Positions 45,818 through 58,085 of a stretch of 64,000 nt of DNA are shown here, one piece after another; within the stretch, counting starts at the first letter, position 1; every line of letters begins with the position of its first letter. The position numbers were made by a program, and so were the translations under genes. The DNA lies in contig CM077645.1 in NCBI GenBank assembly GCA_039707465.1, forward strand, positions 140,945,503-141,009,502, given 5' to 3'. This stretch comes from Rhabdophis nuchalis. Taxonomy: Eukaryota > Chordata > Lepidosauria > Squamata > Natricidae. The notes below the pieces were generated by a model that searched no databases, had not been told where the DNA came from, and was given only the letters and a program-made list of their open reading frames with translations.

Positions 45818-46744
45818 AAATTGAAAAGCCCATGGAATAATAATGAACTATGTGTATATGTTAAGAATGGTGGGTGATGATTCTTATCAGAAACAAAGTA
45901 TAGATGGGTACCATCTTCTTGTCTCCAACCTGCATTAGAAATGAGCTCTAAGTTTGACCTTTTGCTTCAGGAGCAAAATATTTTTAAGGCCAACTGTGTT
46001 TAGATCCCAGGATAGTTGATGTCAATCAGTCTTAAGTGGTTCTTATTTACTCCAGACATCTCATTAGGCTGTGTGAATTGCAGGGTTTATTTATTTTCTC
46101 CAGGTAATGAATTCTTGGCTCTCTATCAATGTGGAAAAAGGAAAGTTACAAGCACCCTTTAATGAGATTAATTTGAACTCTAATTAGCAGCAATAGAAAA
46201 CTCCAGAGTACTTGACAAAAATATCACTGAAATCATTAAGTAGTCATTACAAAAGTGTGTAAAGGGGAAAAAAGCTGACTAAGATGGCTACATGTTTCAG
46301 GGTAAAAATGGACATGTAAGAATATTAAAAAATCTGGACTTGTGAATTAGAAGAAAAATGCTTGAAAGTTGTATCTGGAGAAATATGAAATTGCCAGAGA
46401 ATCCATCCATCCATCCATCCATGCATCTATCTGCCTGGGATGGAAAGGGAGCAAGAGATATGTGCAATATTTAGTACCTGACCATTTTGGACTGAACAAG
46501 AAGCTAAGTTTATAAATCAGTGTGTAAGACTCCAAATTGTTTGTTTGGTCAAAAGTCACACTTTGCTTTAGAAACACTTCCCATAGATAAGCGAACAAAT
46601 TTAAATTTAAATTTAAGCTTAATTAATATTCACTTGAATCATTAAATACAATTAATTTGATAACTTTGCATAATATTCTTCTTCTTGACATCGGTGGTAA
46701 TCTTTAAAAAGAAAATTTAAAATTTGAAGAATACAAACATCCCT
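45818..46744. other. Unique sequence; possible conserved non-coding stretch
   Basis: No gene seen. The part near 46060-46260 is complex and includes TTTGAACTCTAATTAGCAGC, a homeodomain-type TAATTA core. An (ATCC)n tract is at about 46401-46422. Confidence 0.3.
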
Positions 46745-46806
46745 TTTGAAGGCCTTCAGAAATTGTAAGCACTCCATCACTGGATGTTTTTAAGAAGAGT
46801 CTAGAT

Positions 46807-47192
46807 CAGTGATGGCTAACCTTTTTTGGCTCGTGTGCCAAAAGCGGGGGGAGCACAGGGGGGTCATGGGTGGATGTGCCACACCCATAATGCTATGTGC
46901 ATGACCCCCCTGCTTTTGGCACACTTTTTTCACCGTCCCCAGGCTCCAGAGGCTTTCTAGGAGCCTGGGGAGGGTGAAAACAGCCTCCCCCCCACACCTC
47001 CAGAAACTTCAGGAGCTTCCCTGAAGCCTCTAGAGGATGAAAAACAGCCTCAAAAGACCCACTCCTCTGTGTTTCAGGGCTCCCACAGGCATGAAATCCA
47101 GTGAGGCTGCATGGTCCAGGGGGGGGATGGTTTGCGTGCCATTTCTGGTACGCAGGTAGGCACATAGTGACATAAAAGATTAGCCATCACTG
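46807..47192. mobile_element. hAT-like element (GATGGC family)
   Basis: The 386-bp element starts CAGTGATGGCTAACCTTTTT and ends AAAGATTAGCCATCACTG, matching TIRs. The flanking 8-mers GTCTAGAT (46799-46806) and TGCTATAG (47193-47200) both have TA in the centre but agree at only 4 of 8, so the TSD is not clean. No coding capacity. Confidence 0.82.
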
Positions 47193-47244
47193 TGCTATAG
47201 TTTGGATGCTGGACTAAAAAACCTCCAAGATCTAGTCTACTGTC

Positions 47245-47322
47245 TACAGTCTACAGTCTACAGTCTATTCTATTCTATTCTATTCTATTCTATTCTATTC
47301 CACTCTATTCTATTCTATTCAC
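47245..47322. repeat. (GTCTACA)n to (TTCTA)n microsatellite on a CR1 tail
   Basis: Three or four TCTACAG units grade into about ten TTCTA units, with one CCACT variant. TTCTA (AATAG) microsatellites grown from CR1 3' tails are a known hallmark of snake genomes. Confidence 0.95.
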
Positions 47323-47447
47323 TGTTTGGGCACCAAAACCTCAGATCCTACACCCTTGCTCTATAAAGCCAGATGATGTTACCTGATCTCTAGAGAAGCA
47401 TGTGGTCAGAACCAGTACATTTTGCTACTTGCTTGCCTGAACAATGA

Positions 47448-47640
47448 ATTTTGAATTTGAATTTTATTCAATTTATATACCGCTCCTATCGCCATCGAGA
47501 TGGACTCAGGGCGGTGCACAGGAAATTAAAAATCCCCCAACAAATAATAATAACTACAATGACACTATTAAAATAAATTAAATTAGGTAACCTGTGCTAA
47601 AAATATTTCCCATTAATAAAATTATAAAATCCAGTTACTA
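47448..47640 (-). mobile_element. L2 LINE, 3' UTR fragment
   Basis: Minus-strand tail: TTTATATACCGCTCCTATCG, GACTCAGGGCGGTGCACAGG, then an A-rich 3' UTR. It lies about 130 bp from the tail of the large L2, in the same orientation. Non-coding. The inner limit is approximate. Confidence 0.75.
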
Positions 47641-47774
47641 ATTGCAGTTACTAATTTCAGCCTATTATCACTAAGGCTTTATGTTTTTCCTTACTTTGAA
47701 ACAAATAGACATCTAATAAACTAATAAATAATATGGGACAGGATAAGAGAAAGGAAAATCAATAAAAGGCACCA

Positions 47775-50118
47775 ATTATAATAATAATAATAATAAATAA
47801 TAATAATAGTTTAATTTCTTGACCGCTCCTCTCCCCATAGGGACTCGGAGCGGTGCACAGGGAAACTAAAAACCATAAATATACAATCAAGAACATCTTA
47901 AAAACAAATTAAATAGTACCTGTGCTAAAATACCCAATCTAAACTAAAATTCCCACTATACACTAAAACCCCATAGAGAGAGACTATCCCAGACCGGCCA
48001 AGCAGAAAAAATATGTTTTTAATTTCAGACGGAAGGAGCGGAGGTCCGTGGTCGTTCTAATGTCGGGGGGAAGGTCATTCCAGAGGGCAGGGCCCGCCAC
48101 AGAGAGAGCCCTTCCCCTGGGCGTCGCCCGCTGACAAAGTCTAGTGGACGGCACCCGGAGAAGTCCCTCTCTGTGGGAGCGAATCGGCCGTGAGGAAGTA
48201 TGGGGCAGGATCCGATCCCGCAAATAGCTAGGTCCCGAGCCATGGAGCGCTTTAAAGATGATAATTAGTACCTTGAAGCGCACCCGGAAGACGACAGGCA
48301 GCCAGTGCAGCTCGCGCAGGAGAGGTGTTACATGGGTAAACCTAGAGGTACCCAGGATTGCCCGCGCGGCTGCGTTCTGGACCATCTGCAGTCTCCGGGT
48401 GCACCTCAAGGGAAGCCCCATGTAGAGAGAGTTACAATAGTCCAGTCGAGATGTCACGAGAGCATGAGTGACTGTGCGAAGGGCGTCCCGATCCAATAGG
48501 GGGCGCAACTGGCGAACCAGGCGAACCTGGTAAAACGCCCTCCTAGCCACGGCTGTCACTTGATCTTCCATGGACAGCCGGGCATCTAGGAGGACACCCA
48601 AGTTGCGCGCCCCATCCACAGGGGCAAGATGTTCGCCCCCTATGGCCAGCGATGGAGTTAGCTGGTTGAATCGGGCAGCCGGAAACCACAGCCACTCGGT
48701 CTTGGTCGGGTTGAGTCTGAGTCCGTTACTTCCCATCCAGATCCGTACGGCTTCCAGGCACTGGCACATCACCGCTACGGCATCGTTGGGGTGGTTTGGG
48801 GTAGATATATACAGCTGCGTATCATCAGCGTAGAGATGATACTCTACCCCAAAACCACGGATGATCTCGCCCAGCGGCTTCATGTATGTGTTGAACAGGA
48901 GAGGCGAGAGGACCGACCCCTGAGGGACCCCACATGTGAGGGGTCTCGAGGTCGACCTCTGCTCTCCTGCCAACACAAATTGCGATCGGCGAGAGAGGTA
49001 GGAGGAGAACCACCGTAAAACGGTGCCTCCCACCCCCAACCCCCCCAACCGATGCAATAGGATACCATGGTCGATGGTATCGAAAGCCGCTGAGAGGTCT
49101 AATAGGACCAGGATGGAGGAACAACCCCCATCCTTGGCCCTCCAGAGATCATCGACCAACGCGACCAATGCCGTCTCGGTGCTATGCCCGGGCCGAAAGC
49201 CGGACTGGCGCGGATCTAGATACTCAACTTCCTCCAGGTGACGGGGAAACTGTTGTGCCACCACACTCTCAACAACCTTCGCCAAAAAGGGAAGGTTGGA
49301 GACTGGACGATAGTTGTTCAAAAGAGCTGGATCCAAAGAGGGCTTCTTGAGGAGGGGCCTCACCATAGCCTCTTTTAGGGAGGCAGGCAAGGAACCCTCA
49401 CTCAAGGATGCGTTGATAACCTCTTGGAGCCAGCCTCGTGTCACCTCCCAGGATGCCAGTACAAGCCAGGAGGGACACGGGTCCAATAAACATGTGGTGG
49501 CTCGCAGTCGCCCACGTAACCTGTCCATATCCTCGGAAGTAACGGAGTCAAACTCCTCCCAAACAAGATCTGTCTCGTGGCATCTCACTGGGCCATCAAT
49601 GGAGGGTAGCCCGTTCTGTATCTGAGCGATTTTCTCCTGCAGAAAAATCACAAATTCCTCTGCTCTACCCTGTAGCGGGGCTTCCCGCACCCTCTGTTGA
49701 AGGAGGGAACGGGTCACCCTAAACAGGGCGGCAGGGCGGTTTTCTGCGGATGCTATGAGGGTGGCACAATGATGACATTTGGCCACTCTCAGCGCCACAA
49801 TGTAAGTCCGTAAATGGGCTCTTACCTGTGTTCGGTCAGATTCAGAACGGGTATTCCTCCATCTTCTCTCTAGGCATCTCTTGCGGCGTTTCATCACCCT
49901 CAGCTCCTCGGTAAACCAGGGAGCCGTGGTGACTCGCGGCCGCAAGAGAGGCCGCAAGGGCGCGACCCGATCCAAGGCTCCCGTGGTCGCAATATTCCAT
50001 GCGACCACAAGGTCCTCGATCGGGGCGCGGGTCGGGGGTACAGGAAATGGCCCAAGCGCCGTCTGGAACCCATCCGGGTCCATCAGGCGCCTGGGGCGGA
50101 ACCAAATTGGAGACCCAG
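47775..50118 (-). mobile_element. L2 LINE, 5' truncated, long open frame
   Basis: Minus-strand L2 with a 3' UTR at 47775-47983 (GACCGCTCCTCTCCCC, CTCGGAGCGGTGCACAGGG, an ATT-rich tail at about 47778-47810) and ORF2 from 47984 upward. L2-like sequence ends near 50118, within the linker between endonuclease and RT. It is the longest uninterrupted LINE coding sequence in the window and the GC-richest part of it. Confidence 0.93.
47984..50083 (-). CDS. L2 ORF2 fragment: reverse transcriptase, 699 codons
   Basis: An uninterrupted frame runs to the natural ORF2 end (FFCLAGLG). Residues 1-230 are the basic linker after the endonuclease (FTEELRVMKRRKRCLERRWR). RT spans roughly 235-500 with [44 protein letters not shown] (329-339), [15 protein letters not shown] and YADDTQLYIS (418-427). 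The C-terminal region has SRLDYCNSLYMGLP, MVQNAAARAILG, LRELHWLPVVFRVRFK and ALWNDLPPD. The endonuclease is missing, so this is a truncated copy; the ATG at 50083 is just the first in frame. The intact frame implies recent insertion. No evidence of expression. Confidence 0.9.
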   Translation of the reverse strand: MDPDGFQTALGPFPVPPTRAPIEDLVVAWNIATTGALDRVAPLRPLLRPRVTTAPWFTEELRVMKRRKRCLERRWRNTRSESDRTQVRAHLRTYIVALRVAKCHHCATLIASAENRPAALFRVTRSLLQQRVREAPLQGRAEEFVIFLQEKIAQIQNGLPSIDGPVRCHETDLVWEEFDSVTSEDMDRLRGRLRATTCLLDPCPSWLVLASWEVTRGWLQEVINASLSEGSLPASLKEAMVRPLLKKPSLDPALLNNYRPVSNLPFLAKVVESVVAQQFPRHLEEVEYLDPRQSGFRPGHSTETALVALVDDLWRAKDGGCSSILVLLDLSAAFDTIDHGILLHRLGGLGVGGTVLRWFSSYLSRRSQFVLAGEQRSTSRPLTCGVPQGSVLSPLLFNTYMKPLGEIIRGFGVEYHLYADDTQLYISTPNHPNDAVAVMCQCLEAVRIWMGSNGLRLNPTKTEWLWFPAARFNQLTPSLAIGGEHLAPVDGARNLGVLLDARLSMEDQVTAVARRAFYQVRLVRQLRPLLDRDALRTVTHALVTSRLDYCNSLYMGLPLRCTRRLQMVQNAAARAILGTSRFTHVTPLLRELHWLPVVFRVRFKVLIIIFKALHGSGPSYLRDRILPHTSSRPIRSHREGLLRVPSTRLCQRATPRGRALSVAGPALWNDLPPDIRTTTDLRSFRLKLKTYFFCLAGLG

Positions 50119-52118
50119 GCAGAAAAAAGCAGAAAAAAGATGATTGTCTTTGTGTTGGGTTAGGTGGGACTATCTTTTCCAGCAGTTCTCAGAAGTTCAT
50201 CCATCCATCTAGTCTTGTAGAGACTGAGCACTTTAAAACATTGACTTTTTTTATTTTTTAGCATTGCTTAGACAGTACAGTTTTCATTTTCCTGCAATAT
50301 TTTTTTCCTTTCCCTTCCCTAAAATGACTGAATAAAGTTTCTATGGGAGGGTGGGAGGGGGGAAGTAACGAAGTTTTATGGAATCATTTTGTTTTGTTAT
50401 AGTTTTGGTTTATTTCATCTTGTTTTATTCTTAATTCCCCTTTCTAAGTGACTAAGTATTACTGGCCTAATACAGAAGGCTGCTCTGTGTTATTATTTTA
50501 TAATAATCAATGCAAGAATGAGTGTTTCATAATCAACACATATTGAGTGGCTATTTGGGCCTCCATCCACCCATTTAGGAAGCAGAGAGGAAAGTCTTTT
50601 GCAAAAAGTGGGTTGCTTGAAATGTAATGTTCATATAACTTTCTCTTTCTATACTTCATTTTCCTGACTCTGTTAGCACAAGCATGAAGTTTTTGGGCTA
50701 AAAGGTTGCTGATTATTTTTCTCTATGCAGACATGTACTTAAGGTTCAGGGACCAAGCATCAGGCATAAAGTTCACTGCCACAGTGTGGGTTGCAGCTGG
50801 GACTATACAAATGCAAAAAAAGTAAATAGATGTAATTCAAGTTATTTTGGAAATTATAAATATTGACTTAAATTTAATTGGCATTGCCCAAACTCTCCCT
50901 CTTCGGCCCTGTACTTTTGACCCATTAATTCCACTTCATCAGGACTCCTAGGCTGTATTTTGCTGAAGCAAATGTATGCCATTAAATATAATAAGTTGGG
51001 AGATACATTTTACAGTTTGGTTATGCACTCAACAGATAAGTACATGAAGTTACGTAGTTTACTGGACTACCATTAGGATAGGTATCCTTAAGGTTCTTAT
51101 TCCTTTATTTATAGTATATACTCATCATATACCCTTGTGGGATATGGGTGCGGGATATAAATATGATAAATAAATCACACCAAACTGAACAACTGTAATA
51201 TTTTTATCAGCGAAAATAGTATCCCCAAATCCATATTAAGAAGATCTCAATAGACAATGATATCTGACTGACTTTGGGAGTGGATATTTAGCAGAGTCAA
51301 GATTCTTTAATAGTTAGATAGGAAACACATAGAATATTTGGATATAGAGAATACCAGGATATTGAATAAACTGGTTAGTCAAATAAAGGAATTGGGATGG
51401 GGTGTGTGTGAGGTTTTAGAAGGAAGCAATAGCAAACAGTTCTATAGTAAGATAGGAAATCTTAATGAATTAGTCCATGAAGTCTCTAGGAGTCATGTTC
51501 GACTGGAATAAGACTTTATATTAGAATAATTTTTAAAAAGTTTTTAAAGTTTTCTTACATTTAAAAAATGTAGACTGATATAAGTTTGATGCAATGGACA
51601 TAAAAATGAAGAGGCTTGAAGATAACAGCTGTCTCTATTCCTTTTTCTTTAACCTCAGTTTCACAAGGGCTAAATCTGATCTGTAGAATCTGCAGTGCTG
51701 GCTCAAGTTTTATTAAAACAAATTAACTTTTGGAAGTCTGTTGTTTTGTCAAAGGAGAAACAATGCAGTTCTGTCAACACTCTAGAATAGCTGTATACCT
51801 TCAGCTGAAAGCAAAATGGATTGCATCCAGACTGAATTGTTCTTGAATAGACCCAGTGAACTGGGCTTCTGTCAGCGATGATTAACCAAAATCTCATTAA
51901 TTTCAATAGCGATGTAGAAATATGACTAAATCTGGATCCAGTGTAAGTCATTTTTATTTCCCTTTATGTGCTGCATCACTATTTTTATCTGCCATCACTT
52001 CCTTTGTTAGTATCATTAATTATAGCTAACCTTATAAGTAAATAACCATAACACTTAAAATGATATTAAAGAGAAAAAGTGCTTTGCACTCTCAATAGAT
52101 ATCTAGGCACACACACGT

Positions 52119-52149
<31 letters not shown>

Positions 52150-53895
52150 GTACATACACCACTGAATTAAGACTGATTTGGTTTGGACTACTTATTTCTG
52201 TGGTGTTAATCCCCTTGCGATCTTGTTTATCTTATAAAATGCCTGCAAACAGACATGATCAAAAAGTTCCTAAGGGTAAAAACATAGCCACAACCCTGCA
52301 CACCTCAATTTTCTATCTTTCTAGGGAGCAGGAAAATAATTGAACTCTGGTCTTTCAATTACAGGAAAACAGATGAGGCCAGGCTAAGGGGAGGCAGGAG
52401 AAAAGATAACTGCTCTTATTTTGCTGGCCTACCCTGCAGGATATCGTAAAGAAGAATCCATTTATAAGCAGCTTCCTTATTTTAATTTTTATCCACATCA
52501 TTCATTCTGATAAGGATCTATATGAAGATATAACAGCTAGCCATTAGGATAGATCAATTGGTTTTTTGCGTGAACATTGCTTTGACATTACTAGCCTAAT
52601 GTAAGTTTCAATGAATTTGGGCCTTCATAATGCATGCTGGAAAAATAAGGTTTACACCGGACATAGGTAGGAATCTAAACAAGTATTCCATTGTTTTGGC
52701 TCATTAAGTCTGAAATGACTGCGTACCTTGATTGGTTAAAAAAGTGTGCCCCAAAGGCCCTAAAAGGCATAAGGTAGTTTACTTTCTCTGCTGAAAATAT
52801 ATATGGATGTTATCCTCCCAGCAATATCTGCTTGGAAATTAAAATCCATCTTTAGCACTTCAGACACATTTACATGTCTATGTTATTTCTAAGTTCTGAA
52901 GAAATTTAAGCCAGTATTTGGGTGTGCATACAGTATATAAGACACATATGAGTGCATGAACATTCCTTGGTCTTACCTGAGCAAGGTTTACTTAAAATAA
53001 TGTTCCTACTAGATAATAATCTTGATAATTTTGAGACACACATGTACATAATCAGGTTGCATTCATTTTCAACTATATGGTCCTTAGAAATAAGTAGCCC
53101 TTGAACACCATTGGCACTGACAAATTCATTATGGGTCAATTGCAAAATACTTGAAACAGTCTACATTCTGCAACAATACCTTGGTACTATCAAACAACAT
53201 TAACTATCCCAAAAAGAACTCAATAAGTGGGCAAAAATGCAAAGATCCAATTTGGACATCTGGCTGGCTATGCAATGAACAAAGTGAATAAAATAGTAAT
53301 GTACTAAGAACCATTAATTCCCTTAACTGAATCGAAATGACTAAACTGAAATGAATTGCAGGAGTACTTTGACTCTTATCAATTTAATCTCCTTTCTAGT
53401 ATTTGAAGTTAAACATGTTTGGATATTGACCCTGGTTGAGGTTTTGTAAGGAACAGGAAGGAGAAGCATGTTTCATTAATTACAGGCAAAGCTAATCAAG
53501 GTTCCTAATCAATGGGGAAAAGATTGATTCTCACACTATCTTGCCCCATCAGCCTGGCAGTGATTTATAACACATTAAATAACATTATTCAACATCTAAT
53601 TAAAATAAAATCAGATAATACAATAAAAGATTTATAAATTAAAGTTTAAATATAAATAAAAGTTTAATAAAAGACAACAATGAAACCTATATAACACATT
53701 TTCTTTAAAAAAAATCTCAGCTAGACATATGAACAATTCAAAAATTCAAAAGTCAGTCATCACAGACAACTTCTAAGTGAAAGAGTTTAAAATGTAATGC
53801 AAATATGTGTCACAAATTTCAAAGAATTGGAGCCTGGGCATCCCAGGCAGTGATCAAACACTCCACAACTGTGTAATTAAAGCCTCATTCTTGGA
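50119..53895. other. AT-rich mostly unique sequence
   Basis: No gene recognised. A weak LINE tail (TGGGTGCGGGATATAAATATG) is near 51145-51175. A (CA)n tract is at about 52108-52147. No other repeat boundary was found in this long stretch. Confidence 0.45.
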
Positions 53896-54610
53896 TATGA
53901 GACTGCTTTACCATTGGAAAGATACAGGTTGATAGATGGAAATCTTTATGTTAGAATTAGTTGAGCTTAGGAAAATTTAGTGACAATGGGCATGGTTAAA
54001 TAAACAACTGAAAATGGCAATAACGTATACACATGTATTAGTATAACTAGTAATTAGATATGAATATTGAATGGCACTTATGAAAGGATGATGGGTAATT
54101 GTATAAAGATTAACAAAAAAGAAATCATGATAATAGACATAGTTAAATAAAGGAGAAATAATGATAACAATGTATGTATAGGTATGGGTAATAACATGGG
54201 AAAACTGGATGTAAATTTTAAACTGTGATTTGAAAAAGAAGATTAGAAATCCTTTGTTACTAAATATTATTGATGCTTGGTTAGGATAGACTATAAGAAA
54301 CAGTGCTATTGGAGGATATTAGAATTGGTAAATGAGATGCCAGTATGTGGTGTATTTCTAAGTTTTGGGTTTGGGTTTTACTATGAAGGACGTGTAAACA
54401 ATTATAGTCAAATAAGAATGGAGGTATGATGAGGGTAATATGTATAAACATATTTGAACTAAAATACATGAAATAATATGAATCTTAGATTATCATGGAA
54501 GAGCTGAACAAAAATATTTTGTAACCAACTGATACACTCTCAGAAGTATGTAAAAAGGAGGATTTTTATGGTGTGTTTAAAATTTAAAATAAATGAAAAA
54601 ATTTTTTTAG
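53896..54610 (+). mobile_element. L1-like element without ORF2, 3' part (copy 2)
   Basis: It matches the 3' part of the minus-strand element 57565-59811. Both share GATATGAGACTGC.../GACATGAGATTGC..., then the CATTGGAAAGATAC end of ORF1, directly followed by the same 3' UTR blocks (TTTAGTGACAATGG, ACAATTATAGTCAAAT, AATGGAGGTATGATG, TAACCAACTGATACACT). It ends in an A-rich tract near 54610 and is 5' truncated inside ORF1. No ORF2 sequence lies between ORF1 and the 3' UTR. Confidence 0.75.
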
Positions 54611-54771
54611 AAAACCCCTCATTCTTTTTACAAGAATCAAAATTAAGGTTTGGTCAGCACTGAAAGTTTAATCCCTGTGTATTTAGAATTTTATGTGTCA
54701 ACAAAGTTTTAAACTTCAAAAGGTATCAATAGGCAGGATGTGCCATGTGTGCATATCCAGATTCCCTAGAT

Positions 54772-54899
54772 TAGGGGTGTCAAACACATGGCCTATGGGC
54801 CGGATAAGTCATGCGTGGCCACCCCCGGTTTAGCAAAGGGAAAAGGAGTCATGATTTGTCATGCAATAACAACATGGCGGCATGAATTTGACACCCTTA
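54772..54899. mobile_element. hAT-like MITE (GTGTCAAAC family), perfect TSD
   Basis: The 128-bp element starts TAGGGGTGTCAAACACATGG and ends CATGAATTTGACACCCTTA. The perfect 8-bp TSD CCCTAGAT is at 54764-54771 and 54900-54907. The short interior includes a GGCCTATGGGCCGG near-palindrome. Confidence 0.92.
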
Positions 54900-54907
54900 C
54901 CCTAGAT

Positions 54908-57360
54908 AATATTATAGGTTGCCAGAATCTGATACATTATCCTGCTCTTGCTTTATTCATGCCTCTGCATCTTTTGGACAAAGTATTACTGTCAACTCTA
55001 AAGTGAACCTGACTGAACTCATCTTGTGCCTCATAGTTACCAGGAATTCTGAGAGGGAGAAAGGAGGGGAACTAGACAGGCTGGCTAATAGTCAAAACAG
55101 AAAGTTTTCTTTTGGTAACCAAGGTCATCCCAACAGGTGGCAGTTGAAGAAGGAGAGGAGTAACCAATCAGTCTGTCAGCTACTTTTATTGGACAATGAG
55201 GCTGGGGACATCTGGGAAGGGAAATATTTGCTCTTTTAATTAGGGGAAAAAACTACAGGAGTTTTTAGAGTTGGCTTTCACTAGCTGTATCGATGTGATG
55301 TATCCAATATACATGTTCTTTGAGAAATCTATCTGCCCCGGAGTTTGGATTTTAGTGGATGCATTACTTGGAACATTGACAATTATAACTGTAATAATCT
55401 GGACACATGATGTCATTTCTTCCATCTAGTCACAATTAATTAAGATGAGGAACAGCTTTACAAGGTCTCAGAAAATGTCTATCACTGCCTGAGGTACTAG
55501 GGTACTGAGGTACTAGGGACTGCAGATAATTTGTATGTTATCTTAAAGGTCTTAGATCTTTGTAAAACCGGACCTAGTATTTTCTTGTTCCTTTCATATT
55601 TTCCCACCTTTGGCCATTCTACAATAAAAGCCCGTTACTTAAAATAATAATAGCCACATGTTTCTTTTATAGAACCTTTTCTTATCTCCAATTTACTTGA
55701 GGTAAAATTACTTTTCCCCTAAGTAGTGTGTGCTTCTGTTTTCAGCCTTTAAAATCAATTACCACTGGCAGAGAGTAATTAAACAAACTAATGAGATGTT
55801 ATTTTAAATTACAACCTGACTTTTTTTCCCAAGCATCCTTTCAGTGAGCCTCAACTACTCCTTTCTGCACTGTTGCCTTTCATTTGGGGGGGGGGGTGTC
55901 TCTTTGTCAGCTTCTTTCCGTTCCTTGTTTTCAATGACTTATTAGGAAATAATGAACTAAATATTTTAATTAGGGATTTCTCAGAATCAGGGCAAGGCAT
56001 TCCTTAAACGGAGAGCTGTTGGATATTAGAGCAACAGCGGCATCAGCACATGAGTATATGGAAGCCTGCCATATAAGAAATTGCTTTCTGTAGTTAACTT
56101 CAGCATCCAGGTTAATTATATTCCATTCATTTAAGGGCACCATTGAATAGACTATAGAGTCATTTAAATGCATTACTGACCCTTCTCTGAATTAACTTTT
56201 CAGGTGACTATACTAAAAGGATCTCATGTGCAGATTATGCAATACTATGGTTAGTTATTCTGATGGGAGAGGGTGAAACAGTTGGTAACTTTAAGAGGGA
56301 AAATAGCAAAAGCAACAGCACTTAGACTTATATATCACTTCATAATGTTTTACAGCTCTTTCTAACTTTTTTTTACATAGTCAGTGTATGTAGTGTAGTA
56401 TATATTCGTGAATGCGTCTGGTGGTTAGCCGGCTTGCTACAGCCTGTCTCCATGGCTTCAAGTGGCAGCCTGGAAGACCTGCGGCCAGTCGTAAGTCAAG
56501 ACCGGTCGCAGGTCGAGGACATAACAAATATGTTAACCTGAAGTGATTAACTTCAGGTCAGAACAAGATCCAAATTTGATCCTCCTCTTTTTGCTTGCTT
56601 CGGCTGTCATTTTGAAACGGGGAGGGAGGGGCTGTGGGTATGGATATTAAGTGAGCTGGAGAGAGATGGAGCCAGGGCCTGTTATCACCAAGGCTCACGG
56701 TCTTCCATTCCACTGTTATGATGCTCCTGATCAGGAAGCGCACCTGACATCGTGAATGACTTTACATTGGATAATATACTGGGGTCAAAGGGGCTTAAGG
56801 GTTGGGTTATGCTTTGATACGTATGTTACACTCCTGTTTCATTCCTTGCTTGACTTTCGCTGCGGTCTTATCATATTCAGTAAAAGTAACCTTAAACTTC
56901 CAAATGAGTTTAAGTGTGGTCTTTCCTGATTTATGATGGAAGCAGATCTGACACTCATGTTTGAAGCTCACTGAGTAATATTGAGACAATGGTTGGGTTT
57001 TGATGGTGTGTAGCCATAATGGGGTTGGTTTGATTTGGTGACCATACAATTTGTATCTGTCCCTTGTATTTTGATAAACACATAGTGTTACATGTGTAAA
57101 TCAATATTCTCTTAGTCAGCAAATCACAAGGCAAGCCATGGCTTTTGTGTATTATAACCTCACAACATTCCTCAAAGATGGTTTTTTAAAATAGAAATAA
57201 GAGTAAAATCATGTCTTCTTAGATTGGTCTGAAAAATGTAATGAAGTTGTAATTTATAACGATACAAGTGGAGCCCCAGAAGACACTCCTAAATCTTAAA
57301 TCAGCCATATATCTCTGCAAGGTAATCAGGGAAAAAAGATACAGGTATACAGATATGTGA
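54908..57360. other. Unique sequence; possible conserved element at 55900-56220
   Basis: No gene recognised. The 55900-56220 stretch is complex and lacks simple repeats. It contains CCATATAAGA (near a CArG box) and CATTTAAATGCAT (POU-like) motifs. These are suggestive only. A GTCGTAAGTCAAGACCGGTC block near 56490 resembles a dispersed squamate repeat. Confidence 0.3.
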
Positions 57361-57564
57361 AAAGGTAAAGGTTCCCGTCGCACATATGTGCTAGTTGTTC
57401 CTGACTCTAGGGGGCGGTGTTAATTTCCACTTCAAAGCCAAAGAGCCAATGCTGTCCGAAGATGTCTCGGTGGTCATGTGGCTGGCATGACTAAATGCTG
57501 AAGTTGCATGGAACACTATTACCTTCCCACCAAAGGTGGTTTCTATTTTTCTACTTGCATTTTT
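57361..57564 (-). mobile_element. Sauria-type tRNA SINE, 3' half (split)
   Basis: On the plus strand the 3' end of a minus-strand SINE reads AAAGGTAAAGGTTCCC, then CACATATGTGCTAGT, CTCTAGGGGGCGGTG, CCAAAGAGCCAATGCTGTCC, GTGGTCATGTGGCTGGCATG, ACCTTCCCACCAAAGGTGG, CTACTTGCATTTTT. These are the conserved 3' blocks of the Sauria SINE. The copy breaks at about 57564, where an L1-like element begins. The tRNA head is at 59812-59961. Confidence 0.88.
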
Positions 57565-58010
57565 AAATATATATATATATTTAAACAAACACAACACAAA
57601 GAATCTTCCTTCTTTACATACTGTAGAAAGTGTATCAGCTGGTTACAAAAGACTTGTGTGCATCTCTTCCACAGTCATCACCTATAATTCATATTATCTC
57701 AAATATTTTAAATCAAATATATTTATATATATTACCATCATCATACCTCCATTTTCATTTGACTATAATTGTTTAAACATCCTTCTTCATAAAATATACC
57801 AACATTTAAAACATAACCACATGCTGGCATTTCATTAGCTATTTCTAATATCATCCAATAACACTAGATCCTTATGACCTGTTCTAGCTAAGAATCAATA
57901 ATATTTAGTAACAAAAATTTCTAATCCTCATTTCCAAATTGCTGTTTACAGTTTATATCCAATTTCCTTATGTTGTACCAATACATATACATATACGCAT
58001 ATACATACAC

Positions 58011-58085
58011 ATACAGACACACACACACACACACACCATATATACATTTACATATACATATACATACATACATACATACATACAT
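58011..58085. repeat. (CA)n and (CATA)n microsatellites in the half-L1 3' UTR
   Basis: A CA run at 58016-58037 is followed by ATACATA units to 58085. The corresponding part of copy 2 has only AATGTATGTATAGGTATG (about 54170-54187), so the tract expanded after insertion. Confidence 0.85.

Larger units (their letters stand above)
46745..47322 (+). mobile_element. CR1 LINE 3' end split by a hAT element
   Basis: The left part (46745-46806) has CACTCCATCACTGGATGTTT and TAAGAAGAGTCTAGAT. The right part (47193-47244) has GCTGGACTAAAAAACCTCCA and ends in a repeat tail at 47245-47322. These are the last CR1 segments seen uninterrupted at 21665-21815. Between the parts is the hAT element 46807-47192. 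Some CR1 bases (the GCCATTTGTCTGAAA block) are missing at the junction. Confidence 0.8.

Noticed and set aside
46807..47192. A clean 8-bp TSD for this hAT element
   Set aside because: The flanks GTCTAGAT and TGCTATAG agree at only 4 of 8, so a deletion or decay must be assumed.
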